The position numbers were made by a program, and so were the translations under genes. The notes below the pieces were generated by a model, which saw only the letters and a list, made by a program, of their open reading frames with translations, made no database searches and had not been told where the DNA came from. Positions 1 through 8,937 of a DNA stretch of 64,000 bases are shown here, in pieces; position 1 is the first letter of the stretch, and each line of letters opens with the position of its first letter. The stretch is from G963667975 sp963677395 (GTDB lineage: Bacteria; Bacteroidota; Bacteroidia; Bacteroidales; G963667975): positions 2,790,001-2,854,000 of the forward strand of contig OY781965.2 in NCBI GenBank assembly GCA_963677395.2, in the 5' to 3' direction.

Positions 1-501
1 AAATATCTCGGAGTAATTGTCGGATTAAAAAGTTTCAACTTCAGTTTAAACTATGATAACTTTTGCGAATACAATAAAAAGCTTAACAATTTGGTTCGCT
101 TCGCGTGGGAAGCAGATAAAATCTCCCAAGTCGGAATATTCTCGGGATTATATGGTCAATTTCCTTTATCAAAAAGATTTATTTTTGAAACCAAAACCCA
201 AATTGGAGTTTTAAGTATTAATTTACCTGAAGAAACATATTCAATACAATCGAATTACAGTTTTAATAAAAATCATATAGAAAGTCAGCAAAAATATGCC
301 TTTGCAATCGATTTTGAATGTGCAATGAGATATAAGATTTCAAGAATTTGCTGCCTATTACTCAATTTTAGTTATATTAAATCAGGTGTTGAATTTAGCA
401 ATCGAGAATTTAGTTACACGAATGGTGCTGGAGGATATCTGTTCACCAAAAAAGAAATTGAGTTTATCAGCCTTAATTTAGGACTAGGATTCAATCTTTA
501 A
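1..501 (+). CDS. C-terminal part of an outer-membrane-like protein (partial)
   Basis: The frame is open from the first base of the window to the stop at 499-501, so this is the 3' end of a gene that starts upstream. About 166 residues are visible. They alternate short polar and aromatic strands, with pieces such as FNFSLNYDNF and ISLNLGLGFNL, and the chain ends in an aromatic-Asn-Leu run. That pattern is common for the last strands of outer-membrane beta-barrels in Bacteroidota. No enzymatic motif is seen. It converges on the exonuclease gene with only 23 bp between the stops. A barrel or porin-like surface protein is an inference from strand pattern alone; the exact family is not recognised. 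Confidence 0.55.
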   Translation, partial: KYLGVIVGLKSFNFSLNYDNFCEYNKKLNNLVRFAWEADKISQVGIFSGLYGQFPLSKRFIFETKTQIGVLSINLPEETYSIQSNYSFNKNHIESQQKYAFAIDFECAMRYKISRICCLLLNFSYIKSGVEFSNREFSYTNGAGGYLFTKKEIEFISLNLGLGFNL

Positions 502-524
502 AAAAATCAGTATAACTCTCATTT

Positions 525-1346
525 TCATGAGCTTTCTTCTTCTCTTTTCAATACACTCAGGAACTCCTCCTCCGATAGTATTTTGATAGAATAACCAATA
601 TTTCTATATTCTTCTACTTTTCTAAGTTTTACAGGACCTGCCCCTGCTCCGGCAATCACAAAATCGGTTTTTCGCGAGATAGAAGTCGTTACTTTGGCTC
701 CAATCCTACTTACAATTGCCGAAGCTTCTGTACGATCAAACTGGTTTAAAACCCCGGTAAAAACGATTCTTTTCCCATAAAATAGTGAGTCTGGATTCAA
801 ACAATATTGAGCCGGGTTGGGTTTGATAACAGGCTCTGTCGCTATTTTTGGCAGCACAATCTGTACACCGCCTTTCATTTTTAGGTACCCCATGGCACAG
901 GCGTATGCATCATATTTGGCATCATGATGCTTTTTGAGTTCAATATTCAATCGTTCACACATCAGAGAAAGCCTCATCTTCGACATACGATAAGTGCACT
1001 CAACTCTTAACTCTGGTAATGGTAATTGATAATATTCCAATGTTTTGCGCAAACATCCCATATCAAAAGAGGCATTATGAGCAACCACCAACTCGTTTTC
1101 ATACAGATGCTTAACTTGCATCCACACATCCGGAAAACATGGAGCATAATGAGTTCTATCAGGAGTTATACCATGTATTGCTATATTTCGGTAAGTATAA
1201 TAATTTTCAGGAGGTCGAATCAAAAATGACTCCCAATAAACTATTTCTGAGTTTTCCACCCTGCAAATTCCTAACTGGCAAACACTATTCCAGGCATAAG
1301 ATGCTGTTTCAAAATCAAATGCAGTAAATGTATGAAGTAATTCCAT
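525..1346 (-). CDS. DnaQ-like 3'-5' exonuclease fused to a C-terminal BRCT domain
   Basis: Residues 1-165 form a DEDDh exonuclease related to the epsilon subunit of DNA polymerase III: DFET carries the first acidic pair, HNASFD the second Asp, and the H-D-AKYDA segment the final His and Asp. Residues about 190-270 form a BRCT domain like that of bacterial NAD-dependent ligase (YGKRIVFTGVL, then FVIAGAGAGPVKLRK). The role is probably proofreading-type or repair-linked DNA end trimming, with BRCT giving DNA or protein binding. A TTG codon lies directly before the ATG at 1346; the ATG is the better start because the conserved strand TFTAFDFET follows closely. It stands alone between a barrel fragment and a GNAT remnant. 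Exonuclease-BRCT fusions are known in bacteria, but the physiological partner is not fixed. Confidence 0.88.
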   Translation of the reverse strand: MELLHTFTAFDFETASYAWNSVCQLGICRVENSEIVYWESFLIRPPENYYTYRNIAIHGITPDRTHYAPCFPDVWMQVKHLYENELVVAHNASFDMGCLRKTLEYYQLPLPELRVECTYRMSKMRLSLMCERLNIELKKHHDAKYDAYACAMGYLKMKGGVQIVLPKIATEPVIKPNPAQYCLNPDSLFYGKRIVFTGVLNQFDRTEASAIVSRIGAKVTTSISRKTDFVIAGAGAGPVKLRKVEEYRNIGYSIKILSEEEFLSVLKREEESS

Positions 1347-1361
1347 CAATAAGAGCCAATG

Positions 1362-1616
1362 TTAATTTTCAAATCCAGACAAATCCAATACAGTTTTCTC
1401 ACAATTTTTCAACATCCCGGTTATTTCTCCATTCAATTCAGTTATAATAAAGAATTCCGGAACAAAATCAAGGCTTTGCCTGAGTTTATGCGCCAAAAAA
1501 TGTTCCAATTGATCTAAGCATGCTTCATTTCGAAATGCGGCTTCAACGAACGCTTCTGTTTGAAAATAGTTACTTGATTGTTCCTGCCGAATAATTAAGT
1601 TACTGATATTGTTCAT
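1362..1616 (-). pseudogene. Truncated GNAT acetyltransferase (YhbS-like N-terminal fragment)
   Basis: This 84-residue ORF matches only the first half of a GNAT N-acetyltransferase of the YhbS/COG3153 type. The typical start (LIIRQEQSSNYFQTEAFVEAAF), the ..LAHKLRQS..FVPEF segment and beta strands ending in ELNGEITG are all present. After ITG the sequence changes to MLKNCEKTVLDLSGFEN and stops, before the acetyl-CoA binding Q/RxxGxG/A motif. A complete family member has about 170 residues. No continuation is seen in the other frames, because the exonuclease gene begins 15 bp beyond the stop. It is most likely a broken gene, unless the half-domain was kept for another use. Confidence 0.6.
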
Positions 1617-1884
1617 ATTAAATTTCCAGATTACACTTTACAATTATACTCAATATCAACCAATTGAAACTCTCCATGAGAAAAAATAGATATCCGGAAA
1701 TTGATAAAAAACTGTTGTTGCTTAGAATTAACATATTTCTCTGATTGTCTTATGTTCTAGAAAAGCTCTGCTGAGCAATAATTTGTATTGAAATATCCTG
1801 GAAACATTCATTCAATCTGCTTGTTATAAGATTAAAATCTTCAATTACTCATTTTTTCAGTTATCAATCATAATTTATACTCGT
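1617..1884. other. Divergent intergenic region
   Basis: This 268-bp stretch separates the minus-strand GNAT remnant from the plus-strand dehydrogenase. It is AT-rich and holds no convincing ORF. I could not find a clear TAnnTTTG box close to the start at 1885, so the promoter of the downstream gene is not assigned. Confidence 0.5.
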
Positions 1885-3195
1885 ATGAGCAATTACATTG
1901 GAATCCGTCACGAAAATAAATATACTACCGAACGAAGAGTTCCTCTTTCTCCTAAACAAATAGACTATCTAATTCATAATCACAAGCTTGACTTTGTTAT
2001 CCAACGTTCTGCAAAACGGATTTTCAAAGATCAGGAATATGAAGTAACCGGAGCTGAATTGTCGGATAATTTAAACAAATGCGATGTTATCTTTGGGGTG
2101 AAGGAAATTCCGGTTGAAAATCTAGAAGCGGAAAAGACTTATATTTTTTTCTCACATGTAATTAAAGGCCAGCCTCATAACATAGCGATGCTCAAACGGT
2201 TAAAAGAGCTAAAATGCAATTTGATTGATTATGAAAAAATCGTGGATGATCAGGGCAAGCGGATTATTTTCTTCGGAAAATATGCAGGACTTGCAGGAAT
2301 GATTACAACATTATGGGCATTAGGAAAACGATTAGAATACAATGGTATTAAAACGCCTTTTTTAAACATCAGGCAGGCACATGATTATAAAACTCTTAAA
2401 GAAGCGAAAGATGCTATTTCAGAAACAGGGCAACAAATTGCAGAACAAGGACTTCCGGCAGAAATCTCTCCCTTAACAATTGGAATTACTGGTTACGGAA
2501 ACGTAGCATCGGGCGTTTTAGAAATTTTAAGACTCCTTCCTATGAAAGAAATTTCACCAGAAGAGTTACTTTTGCTAAAAAATAGGGAAAAGCTCCCAAA
2601 CAATCTTATGTACAAAGTAATTTTCAAAGCTGAACATATTTCAGAACATAATGATGGATTGAGTGATTTTGACATGACTGAATATTATGCTAATCCTCAA
2701 AACTATCACAATGTGTTTGAACAATATGCACCCCATTTATCAGTTATAATGAATTGTATGTACTGGGATAACCGCTTTCCGCGTATCATTACACTTGATT
2801 TTTTGAAACAACACTGGACAGAAAATAGTAGCCCAAAGCTAGTTGTTATTGGTGATATTTCCTGTGATTTGGATGGATCAATCGAGTGCACTTACAAAGG
2901 AACGGAGCCTGATAATCCTGTTTATGTGTACAATCCTCTTAATGGAGAATATTCTGATGGTTTTGAAGGAGAAGGGATTCTGGATATGGCTATCGATATT
3001 CTTCCTTCCCAACTCCCCCGCGATGCTTCAGAAGAATTTGGTGAAAAACTGGTGAAATTTGTAAAACCCATTGCATTCGCCGATTTCAATCAAAGCTTTG
3101 AAGATGTGGAATTACCCCGCTCTATCAAAAAAGGGTTGATTTTGCACAAAGGAGAGTTCACACCCGAATTCAAATACCTTGAACAATATCTTTAG
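1885..3195 (+). CDS. Saccharopine/alanine dehydrogenase-like (LOR/SDH family) protein
   Basis: The 436-residue product resembles the N-terminal lysine-ketoglutarate reductase half of LOR/SDH enzymes and the alanine dehydrogenase/transhydrogenase N-domain. It opens with IGIRHENKYTTERRVPLSP, the hallmark segment of this superfamily (compare the E..xERRVxLTP pattern). A Rossmann-type turn ITGYGNVASG lies near residue 205, and MNCMYWDNRFPR followed by VIGDISCDLDGSIECT marks the substrate domain. It probably catalyses an NAD(P)-dependent amino- or imino-acid oxidoreduction in the cytosol; lysine/saccharopine metabolism is the family expectation, not shown here. It is followed after 6 bp by the porin gene. 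A monofunctional saccharopine dehydrogenase is the main alternative. Confidence 0.78.
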   Translation: MSNYIGIRHENKYTTERRVPLSPKQIDYLIHNHKLDFVIQRSAKRIFKDQEYEVTGAELSDNLNKCDVIFGVKEIPVENLEAEKTYIFFSHVIKGQPHNIAMLKRLKELKCNLIDYEKIVDDQGKRIIFFGKYAGLAGMITTLWALGKRLEYNGIKTPFLNIRQAHDYKTLKEAKDAISETGQQIAEQGLPAEISPLTIGITGYGNVASGVLEILRLLPMKEISPEELLLLKNREKLPNNLMYKVIFKAEHISEHNDGLSDFDMTEYYANPQNYHNVFEQYAPHLSVIMNCMYWDNRFPRIITLDFLKQHWTENSSPKLVVIGDISCDLDGSIECTYKGTEPDNPVYVYNPLNGEYSDGFEGEGILDMAIDILPSQLPRDASEEFGEKLVKFVKPIAFADFNQSFEDVELPRSIKKGLILHKGEFTPEFKYLEQYL

Positions 3196-3201
3196 CTCAA
3201 T

Positions 3202-5079
3202 ATGTTGAAAATCTATTCAGGAAGAATTGTAATTTACATACTTACCCTTTTTATTGCGCTCAATATTCAGGCTCAGAGTGATTCTATTCCAAACAATCTC
3301 ACTCATGAACTCAGTATTTATTATTACAAACAGGATCAACTATTTAAAGGATTTCCAGAACTAAAACAGCGAGATACGCTTCCTGATTTTTTCTGGAACT
3401 ATGAACCTCGTGAACCCCAAAACGATTATCAATATCACCTTGGAAATCTCGGGTTACCATACCAACATTTGATTTATCATCCTGAGTTTGTTACCGGATT
3501 TAATTATCGAAATTATCATATTTCTGATTATAGATTTACGCCAGAAAATACACTCTTTTTCCAGACAATAATACCTTACACTTACGTCAAATACACTACA
3601 GGCCCAAATAAAGAGGATTTACTACAGGTATTTCATACTCAAAACATTGCACAATCATTAAACATTGGTTTTGAGTATAAACTGATTGATTCTTACGGAA
3701 GTTATCTTCATCAGGAGAGCGACCATAACTTTGTCCGTTTTTACGCGAATTACTTTTCGAAAAACCGAAAATATATGGCTAACGGAGGTTATTACCGAAA
3801 CAGACTTTGGATAAACGAAAACGGGGGAATCAAACATGATTCTCTGTTCACAGGGAACGCCAGCAATAACAGACTTACGTTACAGATAAATCTAGAGCAA
3901 GCTCAAAGTCGCTGGCTCGAAAAGCAGGTTTATTTTCATCAAACCTATTTCTTTACCCGTCCTGATTCAGCCTTAAGCAGTTCTCCCTTTTCTTTTGGAC
4001 GAATCTCACATACATTCCGTTATTCACGCCTTTCGAATACCTATGAAGACCTCTTGCCCAAATCAGGATATTATCCAAACATCTTCTCAGACTCAACCAA
4101 AACATTAGATTCTACACTTATTCAGCAATATAGCAATACGCTGGAGTGGAGTAACGAAACAGGGAGCAACCTGCTTCCTATTTCACCTTTAAGGCTTACC
4201 GCAGGGGTTGTTCAAACTATTTCCAGCTTATCTGATGCAACTAAAACAAAGAATTTCATCCAGCTTACTCCCTATGCAAAATTAGATCTAAAAGTATTGA
4301 AAGAATGGCTTTTAACATCTAAAGTCATTTATAAAACAGGCGATTACGACAACAGCGATTTTCTAGCAGAAGCGAATTTTGTAAAGGTTAATACTGAAAA
4401 AAACACGATGATTTATGCTGGATTTCTATTTCAAAATCAACAACCTTCCTATTTCTACCAATCATATCAGAGCAATCATTTCCTGTGGAATAATACATTC
4501 CGGACCGAAAAAACAAGCCGGTTAAGTTTAGGATACACTTCTGCAAAACTTAGTGCATCACTTAATTATAACAACATTCAGGATTATGTTTATCTAAATG
4601 AAACTGGAATTCCGGAAGTGAATACCGAGCAAATAAATCTGATCCAGGCACAGATTGAACACAATCTCCATGTTGGAAGAATGAAAATACGAACTCTGTT
4701 ACTCTTTCAAAAAAGCAGTCAGAAGTCTGGTATCGTTTTACCCGAATTTCAAATTAAACAATCAATATTTTTTAACTACAGATGGTTTAAAAAAGCTCTT
4801 TTTGTTCAACCCGGTGTTGAATGGTTTTACATGACTTCTACTTATAACAATGCTTATATTCCAGCATTACAGGACTTTTCAACACAAAATGAAATTAAAG
4901 CTGGCAATTTTGTTTATGCTGACATCTTTTTGAATGTTCTGATTAAGCGAGCAACACTATTTTTTAAAATCCAAAACATAGCGGCTGGTGTTGGAGGCTT
5001 TAATTACATTGTAACACCACATTACCCCTTACAGGACAGAGTGTTGAAATTTGGAATACAATGGAAATTCTTTGATTAG
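3202..5079 (+). CDS. Putative outer-membrane porin (Porin_10-like)
   Basis: A signal peptide (IVIYILTLFIALNIQAQ) ends near residue 25. The rest, about 600 residues, is made of alternating beta strands rich in Tyr, Phe, Asn and Thr, ending in LKFGIQWKFFD with a penultimate aromatic, as in outer-membrane beta-barrels. Overall length and segments such as FFWNYEPREPQNDYQYHLGNLG near residue 75 match the Bacteroidota 'putative porin' family (Porin_10). It probably forms a channel in the outer membrane; the substrate is unknown. It starts 6 bp after the dehydrogenase stop, so the two may be co-transcribed. Confidence 0.75.
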   Translation: MLKIYSGRIVIYILTLFIALNIQAQSDSIPNNLTHELSIYYYKQDQLFKGFPELKQRDTLPDFFWNYEPREPQNDYQYHLGNLGLPYQHLIYHPEFVTGFNYRNYHISDYRFTPENTLFFQTIIPYTYVKYTTGPNKEDLLQVFHTQNIAQSLNIGFEYKLIDSYGSYLHQESDHNFVRFYANYFSKNRKYMANGGYYRNRLWINENGGIKHDSLFTGNASNNRLTLQINLEQAQSRWLEKQVYFHQTYFFTRPDSALSSSPFSFGRISHTFRYSRLSNTYEDLLPKSGYYPNIFSDSTKTLDSTLIQQYSNTLEWSNETGSNLLPISPLRLTAGVVQTISSLSDATKTKNFIQLTPYAKLDLKVLKEWLLTSKVIYKTGDYDNSDFLAEANFVKVNTEKNTMIYAGFLFQNQQPSYFYQSYQSNHFLWNNTFRTEKTSRLSLGYTSAKLSASLNYNNIQDYVYLNETGIPEVNTEQINLIQAQIEHNLHVGRMKIRTLLLFQKSSQKSGIVLPEFQIKQSIFFNYRWFKKALFVQPGVEWFYMTSTYNNAYIPALQDFSTQNEIKAGNFVYADIFLNVLIKRATLFFKIQNIAAGVGGFNYIVTPHYPLQDRVLKFGIQWKFFD

Positions 5080-5129
5080 AGATTATTTCTTAACATATCT
5101 AAAAACCGAACAGTGTAAACACAAACAGC

Positions 5130-5160
5130 TTTGTTTGAACCAGAAAACTAAGTAGTTTTG
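5130..5160 (+). promoter_or_regulatory. Bacteroidota-type promoter for the CCA-transferase/miaA pair
   Basis: TTTG at 5130-5133 and TAGTTTTG at 5153-5160 match the phylum -33 (TTTG) and -7 (TAnnTTTG) boxes with a 19-bp spacer. Transcription would begin about 5165, only some 7 nt before the TTG start codon at 5172. Confidence 0.7.
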
Positions 5161-5171
5161 CACAAAATTTA

Positions 5172-6617
5172 TTGCTCTTGGAAAAACATCTCAAGCATCC
5201 TGTATTTCAACTCGTTTCAGAAACTGCTCATAAAACTGGTGTTAAAGCTTATGTTGTTGGTGGTTTCGTTCGCGACATTATTTTAAATCGTCCATCTGTT
5301 GACATTGACATAGTAGTGGTTGGTAGCGGTATTGAGCTGGCATGTAAAGTAGCTTCGCAAATGAAAGGGAATCCTCATGTAAACCAGTATAAAAATTTTG
5401 GTACCGCAATGTTTACATCACATTGGCGAAATAAAGAATGGCAAATAGAATTTGTAGGAGCCCGAAAAGAATCATACAGTCGTGATTCCAGAAAACCAAT
5501 AGTAGAAAACGGAACATTGGAAGATGACCAAAAGCGACGTGATTTCACCATCAATGCATTGGCAATAAGTTTGAATAAAGAAGACTACGGCACATTTATT
5601 GACCCCTTTGGTGGCATACAGGACATCGAAACCAAAACTATTCGTACACCCCTCAACCCAGACATAACCTTTTCGGATGATCCTTTACGAATGCTTCGTG
5701 CTATTCGCTTTGCAACACAACTTTCGTTTCACATTGAAGATAAAACATTTGCTGCACTTGAGCGTAATAAGGAGCGTATATCAATCATCTCTCAGGAACG
5801 AATTTATGATGAGTTGACTAAAATGATTACTTCTCCCCGTCCCTCTATAGGTTTTAAACTCTTGGAAAAATGTGGATTACTTAATCTAATTCTACCAGAG
5901 CTTCAAGCTCTGAAAGGAGTTGAAACCATCGAGGGAAAGGGTCACAAAGATAATTTTTATCATACATTGGCTGTTCTAGACAATGTTTGTGATGTTTCTG
6001 ATAATATCTGGCTTCGCTGGTCAGCAGTATTTCACGATATCGCAAAACCACAAACCAAAAAATACGTAACCGGGATCGGTTGGACTTTCCATGGCCATGA
6101 AATACTTGGAACAAAGATGGTTGCACGTATTTTTCGCAAAATGAAATTTCCACTCGATGATCGGTTGAAATATGTTACTAAACTTGTTCTCCTTCATTTA
6201 CGCCCAATTGTCTTGTCTGAAGATATAGTAACTGATTCAGCTGTAAGGCGTTTACTCTTTGATGCAGGCAATGAAATTGATGATTTAATGACTCTTTGTT
6301 CGGCAGATATTACCTCTAAAAATCAGGAAAAAGTAAAAAAATACTTACGAAATTTTGAGCTGGTAAAAGTAAAGCTAAAAGAGATTGAAGAAAAAGACAG
6401 AGTTCGAAATTTTCAACCTCCTGTTAGTGGTGAAGAAATCATGGAATATTTCAATCTTAGACCATGTAAAGAAGTGGGCATCATTAAAAATTCTATCAAA
6501 GAGGCTATTTTGGATGGATATATTCACAACGAACGATCTGAAGCGATTAATTTCATGCTTGCCAGAGCTGCAAAACTTGGATTAAAACCAGTAAAACCAA
6601 TCCCTGATGCAATCTAA
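5172..6617 (+). CDS. cca: CCA tRNA nucleotidyltransferase with HD domain
   Basis: The enzyme adds or repairs the 3' CCA end of tRNAs using CTP and ATP. The nucleotidyltransferase head shows YVVGGFVRD and the metal-binding pair in VDIDIVV; RRDFTINALA and DPLRMLRAIRFA are the next class II motifs. The region after residue 250 is an HD phosphohydrolase domain (FYHTLAVLDN, FHDIAKP). At 481 residues it has the usual length for HD-containing bacterial members. No ATG lies near the expected N-terminus: LLEKHLKHPVFQ aligns with the normal family start, so translation must begin at TTG 5172 or TTG 5178. Neither tRNA gene in the window encodes CCA, so this enzyme is needed. Its end overlaps miaA by 11 bp, indicating coupling in one tRNA-maturation operon. 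Confidence 0.92.
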   Translation: MLLEKHLKHPVFQLVSETAHKTGVKAYVVGGFVRDIILNRPSVDIDIVVVGSGIELACKVASQMKGNPHVNQYKNFGTAMFTSHWRNKEWQIEFVGARKESYSRDSRKPIVENGTLEDDQKRRDFTINALAISLNKEDYGTFIDPFGGIQDIETKTIRTPLNPDITFSDDPLRMLRAIRFATQLSFHIEDKTFAALERNKERISIISQERIYDELTKMITSPRPSIGFKLLEKCGLLNLILPELQALKGVETIEGKGHKDNFYHTLAVLDNVCDVSDNIWLRWSAVFHDIAKPQTKKYVTGIGWTFHGHEILGTKMVARIFRKMKFPLDDRLKYVTKLVLLHLRPIVLSEDIVTDSAVRRLLFDAGNEIDDLMTLCSADITSKNQEKVKKYLRNFELVKVKLKEIEEKDRVRNFQPPVSGEEIMEYFNLRPCKEVGIIKNSIKEAILDGYIHNERSEAINFMLARAAKLGLKPVKPIPDAI

Positions 6618-7509
6618 AACCCTGATTGTAGTGGTTGGGCCTACTGCTGTAGGAAAAACAGCAGCAGCAATCCAAATTGCTCAACAATTTGGCTGTGAAA
6701 TTCTATCAGCTGATTCTCGACAATTATACAAAGAGCTCAACATTGGAGTTGCCCGCCCTTCTTTAGATGAACTAAATGCAGTCAAGCATCATTTTATAGC
6801 ACATCTCTCTATTTTTGATCCATATAATGTATATAAGTTTGAACAGGATGCATTATTGTTACTCGATAAGCTCTTCGAAAAAAATGGCATTGCAGTAATG
6901 GTTGGCGGCTCCGGTCTGTATGTTGATGCTGTTTGTAAAGGAATTGACGACTTACCTGACCCTAGCCCTGAATTACGAAACCGAATAATTGAACAATATG
7001 AAACCGAAGGGATTGAGTCTCTGCAAAAAAGGCTAAAAGAACTTGATCCTGAATATTATAACATTGTAAATCTTACAAATCCCAAACGATTACAAAGAGC
7101 AATTGAAGTATGTGAAACTACGGGGCAAACATACTCTTCTCTACGAAAAAATACAGCCCACAAACGACCATTTCGAATCATTAAAATTGGCTTAAACCAG
7201 AACAGAGAGATACTATATAATCGCATAAATTTACGTGTAGATATAATGTTGGAAATGGGGTTACTAAAAGAAGCTGAATCGCTCTATGAATATCGGGGGC
7301 TTAATGCATTAAATACTGTTGGATACCGTGAAATATTTAATGCCATGAATGGAGATATATCAATAGAACAAGCCATTACTGACATCAAAACCAACTCCCG
7401 ACGATATGCCAAACGTCAGTTAACTTGGTTTAAGAAGGATGAAGGAATTAAATGGTTCGCACCAACTGAGTTCGATTTAATTTGCCAATATTTACAATCA
7501 GAAATCTAA
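6607..7509 (+). CDS. miaA: tRNA dimethylallyltransferase
   Basis: MiaA transfers a dimethylallyl group to N6 of A37 in tRNAs reading UNN codons. The P-loop GPTAVGKT sits at residues 11-18, followed by the diagnostic DSRQLYKELNIGVARPS and HHFIAHLS; VGGSGLYVDAV and NPKRLQRAIE are further family signatures, and RYAKRQLTWF near the C-terminus completes the pattern. Length (300 residues) is standard. The start codon lies inside the end of the CCA-transferase gene, so the two tRNA-modifying enzymes are translationally coupled. The gene ends 1 bp before the convergent glycosyltransferase stop. Confidence 0.96.
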   Translation: MQSKTLIVVVGPTAVGKTAAAIQIAQQFGCEILSADSRQLYKELNIGVARPSLDELNAVKHHFIAHLSIFDPYNVYKFEQDALLLLDKLFEKNGIAVMVGGSGLYVDAVCKGIDDLPDPSPELRNRIIEQYETEGIESLQKRLKELDPEYYNIVNLTNPKRLQRAIEVCETTGQTYSSLRKNTAHKRPFRIIKIGLNQNREILYNRINLRVDIMLEMGLLKEAESLYEYRGLNALNTVGYREIFNAMNGDISIEQAITDIKTNSRRYAKRQLTWFKKDEGIKWFAPTEFDLICQYLQSEI

Positions 7510-7510
7510 T

Positions 7511-8935
7511 TTATTTGGATTCAAAGCCCTTACGTTCCATGTTACCCCATGCACGCTGGCGATTCACAAAAAAGTCCCAGTTTCCTTTAATTGCGAACCA
7601 CACGATCAAGGGATGATATAAAAATGGTTCAACAAAAGCAATTAAAAACAACCGTAATACTTCACGTTTCTTTTCATACTTGTGATAAGTAAGTTCTTCA
7701 AATAAAAGCGAATATGTTGAAAATGAAAGTGCAAATACATATACAAACAGGAGTAATAACATAAAAAATGACCAGTGAATCTGACCTAACAACGCCATTA
7801 GTAGAAAGTAAAAAATACCAAACGTTTCAACCAATGGAGCCAACCATTCAAAAAAGAACCAGAATGGATAACTCAGCATTCCCATTAATCCATATTTAGG
7901 ATTGAAAAACATTTTACGATGAATGAACAGAGTATCAATTGTACCCCGGGTCCATCTATTTCTTTGACGTCCAAGAATTTTGATACTTTCAGGCACTTCA
8001 GTCCAACACAATGGATCAGGTACGTATGCAACCTTATACTTTTGTTTTGTTTTCACCATAAAACTACGCATACGAACCACAAGTTCCATATCCTCTCCTA
8101 CAGTAGAAGTTAAATAACCTCCGCATTTTATTGCAATCTCTTTATTAAACATTCCTAACGCACCGGAAATAAGCAATAAACCATCCAAAGCACTCCATGC
8201 CATACGCCCCATTAAAAATGCACGTGTATATTCTAATACCTGCATACGTGCAAGAAATTTATTTGGAAGCCTTACTTCTAATACCTGACCATTATTGATT
8301 ACGCAGGAATTCGCAATACGGATAACTCCTCCGGTAGCAATAATCTTTTTATCTTTCTCCTCCAGAAAAGGTTTTGCAATCTTCAATAATGCATATGGGT
8401 CAATAATTGAATCCACATCAATCGCCACAAAATATTCTTTATTTGCTACATTTAAACCCGCATTCAAAGAGTCAGCCTTACCTCCATTTTCTTTATCAAT
8501 AACAATCAGATTTCCAAAGGATTTATTACGGGATTTATAAATATTCCTAACAAACTGTGTTTCAATATGATCATTGGATGCATAATTCACAGGTTCCAAA
8601 TTATACTCTTTAATTAATAGATCGAGTGAATTGTCCGTGCTCCCGTCATTAACAATAATCACCTCAAAATCAGGATAATATAATGACATTAGGGCTCGTA
8701 CATTTTCAATGATCGTTTTACTTTCGTTATAAGCCGGAGCAATAATTGAAACAGAAGGAGCTAGTGGTGATGAAATAATAGAAGTATAATCGATAAAACT
8801 ATTTTTACGGATATACTTTGACAAATAAATTGCTGACATAACTGAAAGAAAGATATATGTAGCGCAAATTGCCACTACATATATAAAGATGACATTGTCA
8901 ACAATAAACTGTAATATATCAAAGAAATTAAACAT
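7511..8935 (-). CDS. Membrane family 2 glycosyltransferase (PgaC/IcaA-like)
   Basis: Residues 10-40 form a first membrane segment. A GT-A domain follows, with IIAPAYNES, VNDGSTDNS, a DxD-type site AIDVDSII, GEDMELV and the processive-synthase motif RQRNRWTRG (QxxRW). Three or four membrane segments lie at the C-terminus (about residues 340-450). This layout is that of processive polysaccharide synthases such as poly-N-acetylglucosamine synthase PgaC/IcaA, which polymerise sugar from a UDP donor and pass the chain through the inner membrane. A TTG upstream gives a two-residue longer form, but ATG 8935 lies 2 bp after the stop of the SPOR-HEAT gene and is preferred. It is the last gene of the cluster that runs from 14871. 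The sugar cannot be read from sequence. Confidence 0.87.
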   Translation of the reverse strand: MFNFFDILQFIVDNVIFIYVVAICATYIFLSVMSAIYLSKYIRKNSFIDYTSIISSPLAPSVSIIAPAYNESKTIIENVRALMSLYYPDFEVIIVNDGSTDNSLDLLIKEYNLEPVNYASNDHIETQFVRNIYKSRNKSFGNLIVIDKENGGKADSLNAGLNVANKEYFVAIDVDSIIDPYALLKIAKPFLEEKDKKIIATGGVIRIANSCVINNGQVLEVRLPNKFLARMQVLEYTRAFLMGRMAWSALDGLLLISGALGMFNKEIAIKCGGYLTSTVGEDMELVVRMRSFMVKTKQKYKVAYVPDPLCWTEVPESIKILGRQRNRWTRGTIDTLFIHRKMFFNPKYGLMGMLSYPFWFFFEWLAPLVETFGIFYFLLMALLGQIHWSFFMLLLLFVYVFALSFSTYSLLFEELTYHKYEKKREVLRLFLIAFVEPFLYHPLIVWFAIKGNWDFFVNRQRAWGNMERKGFESK

Positions 8936-8937
8936 AA

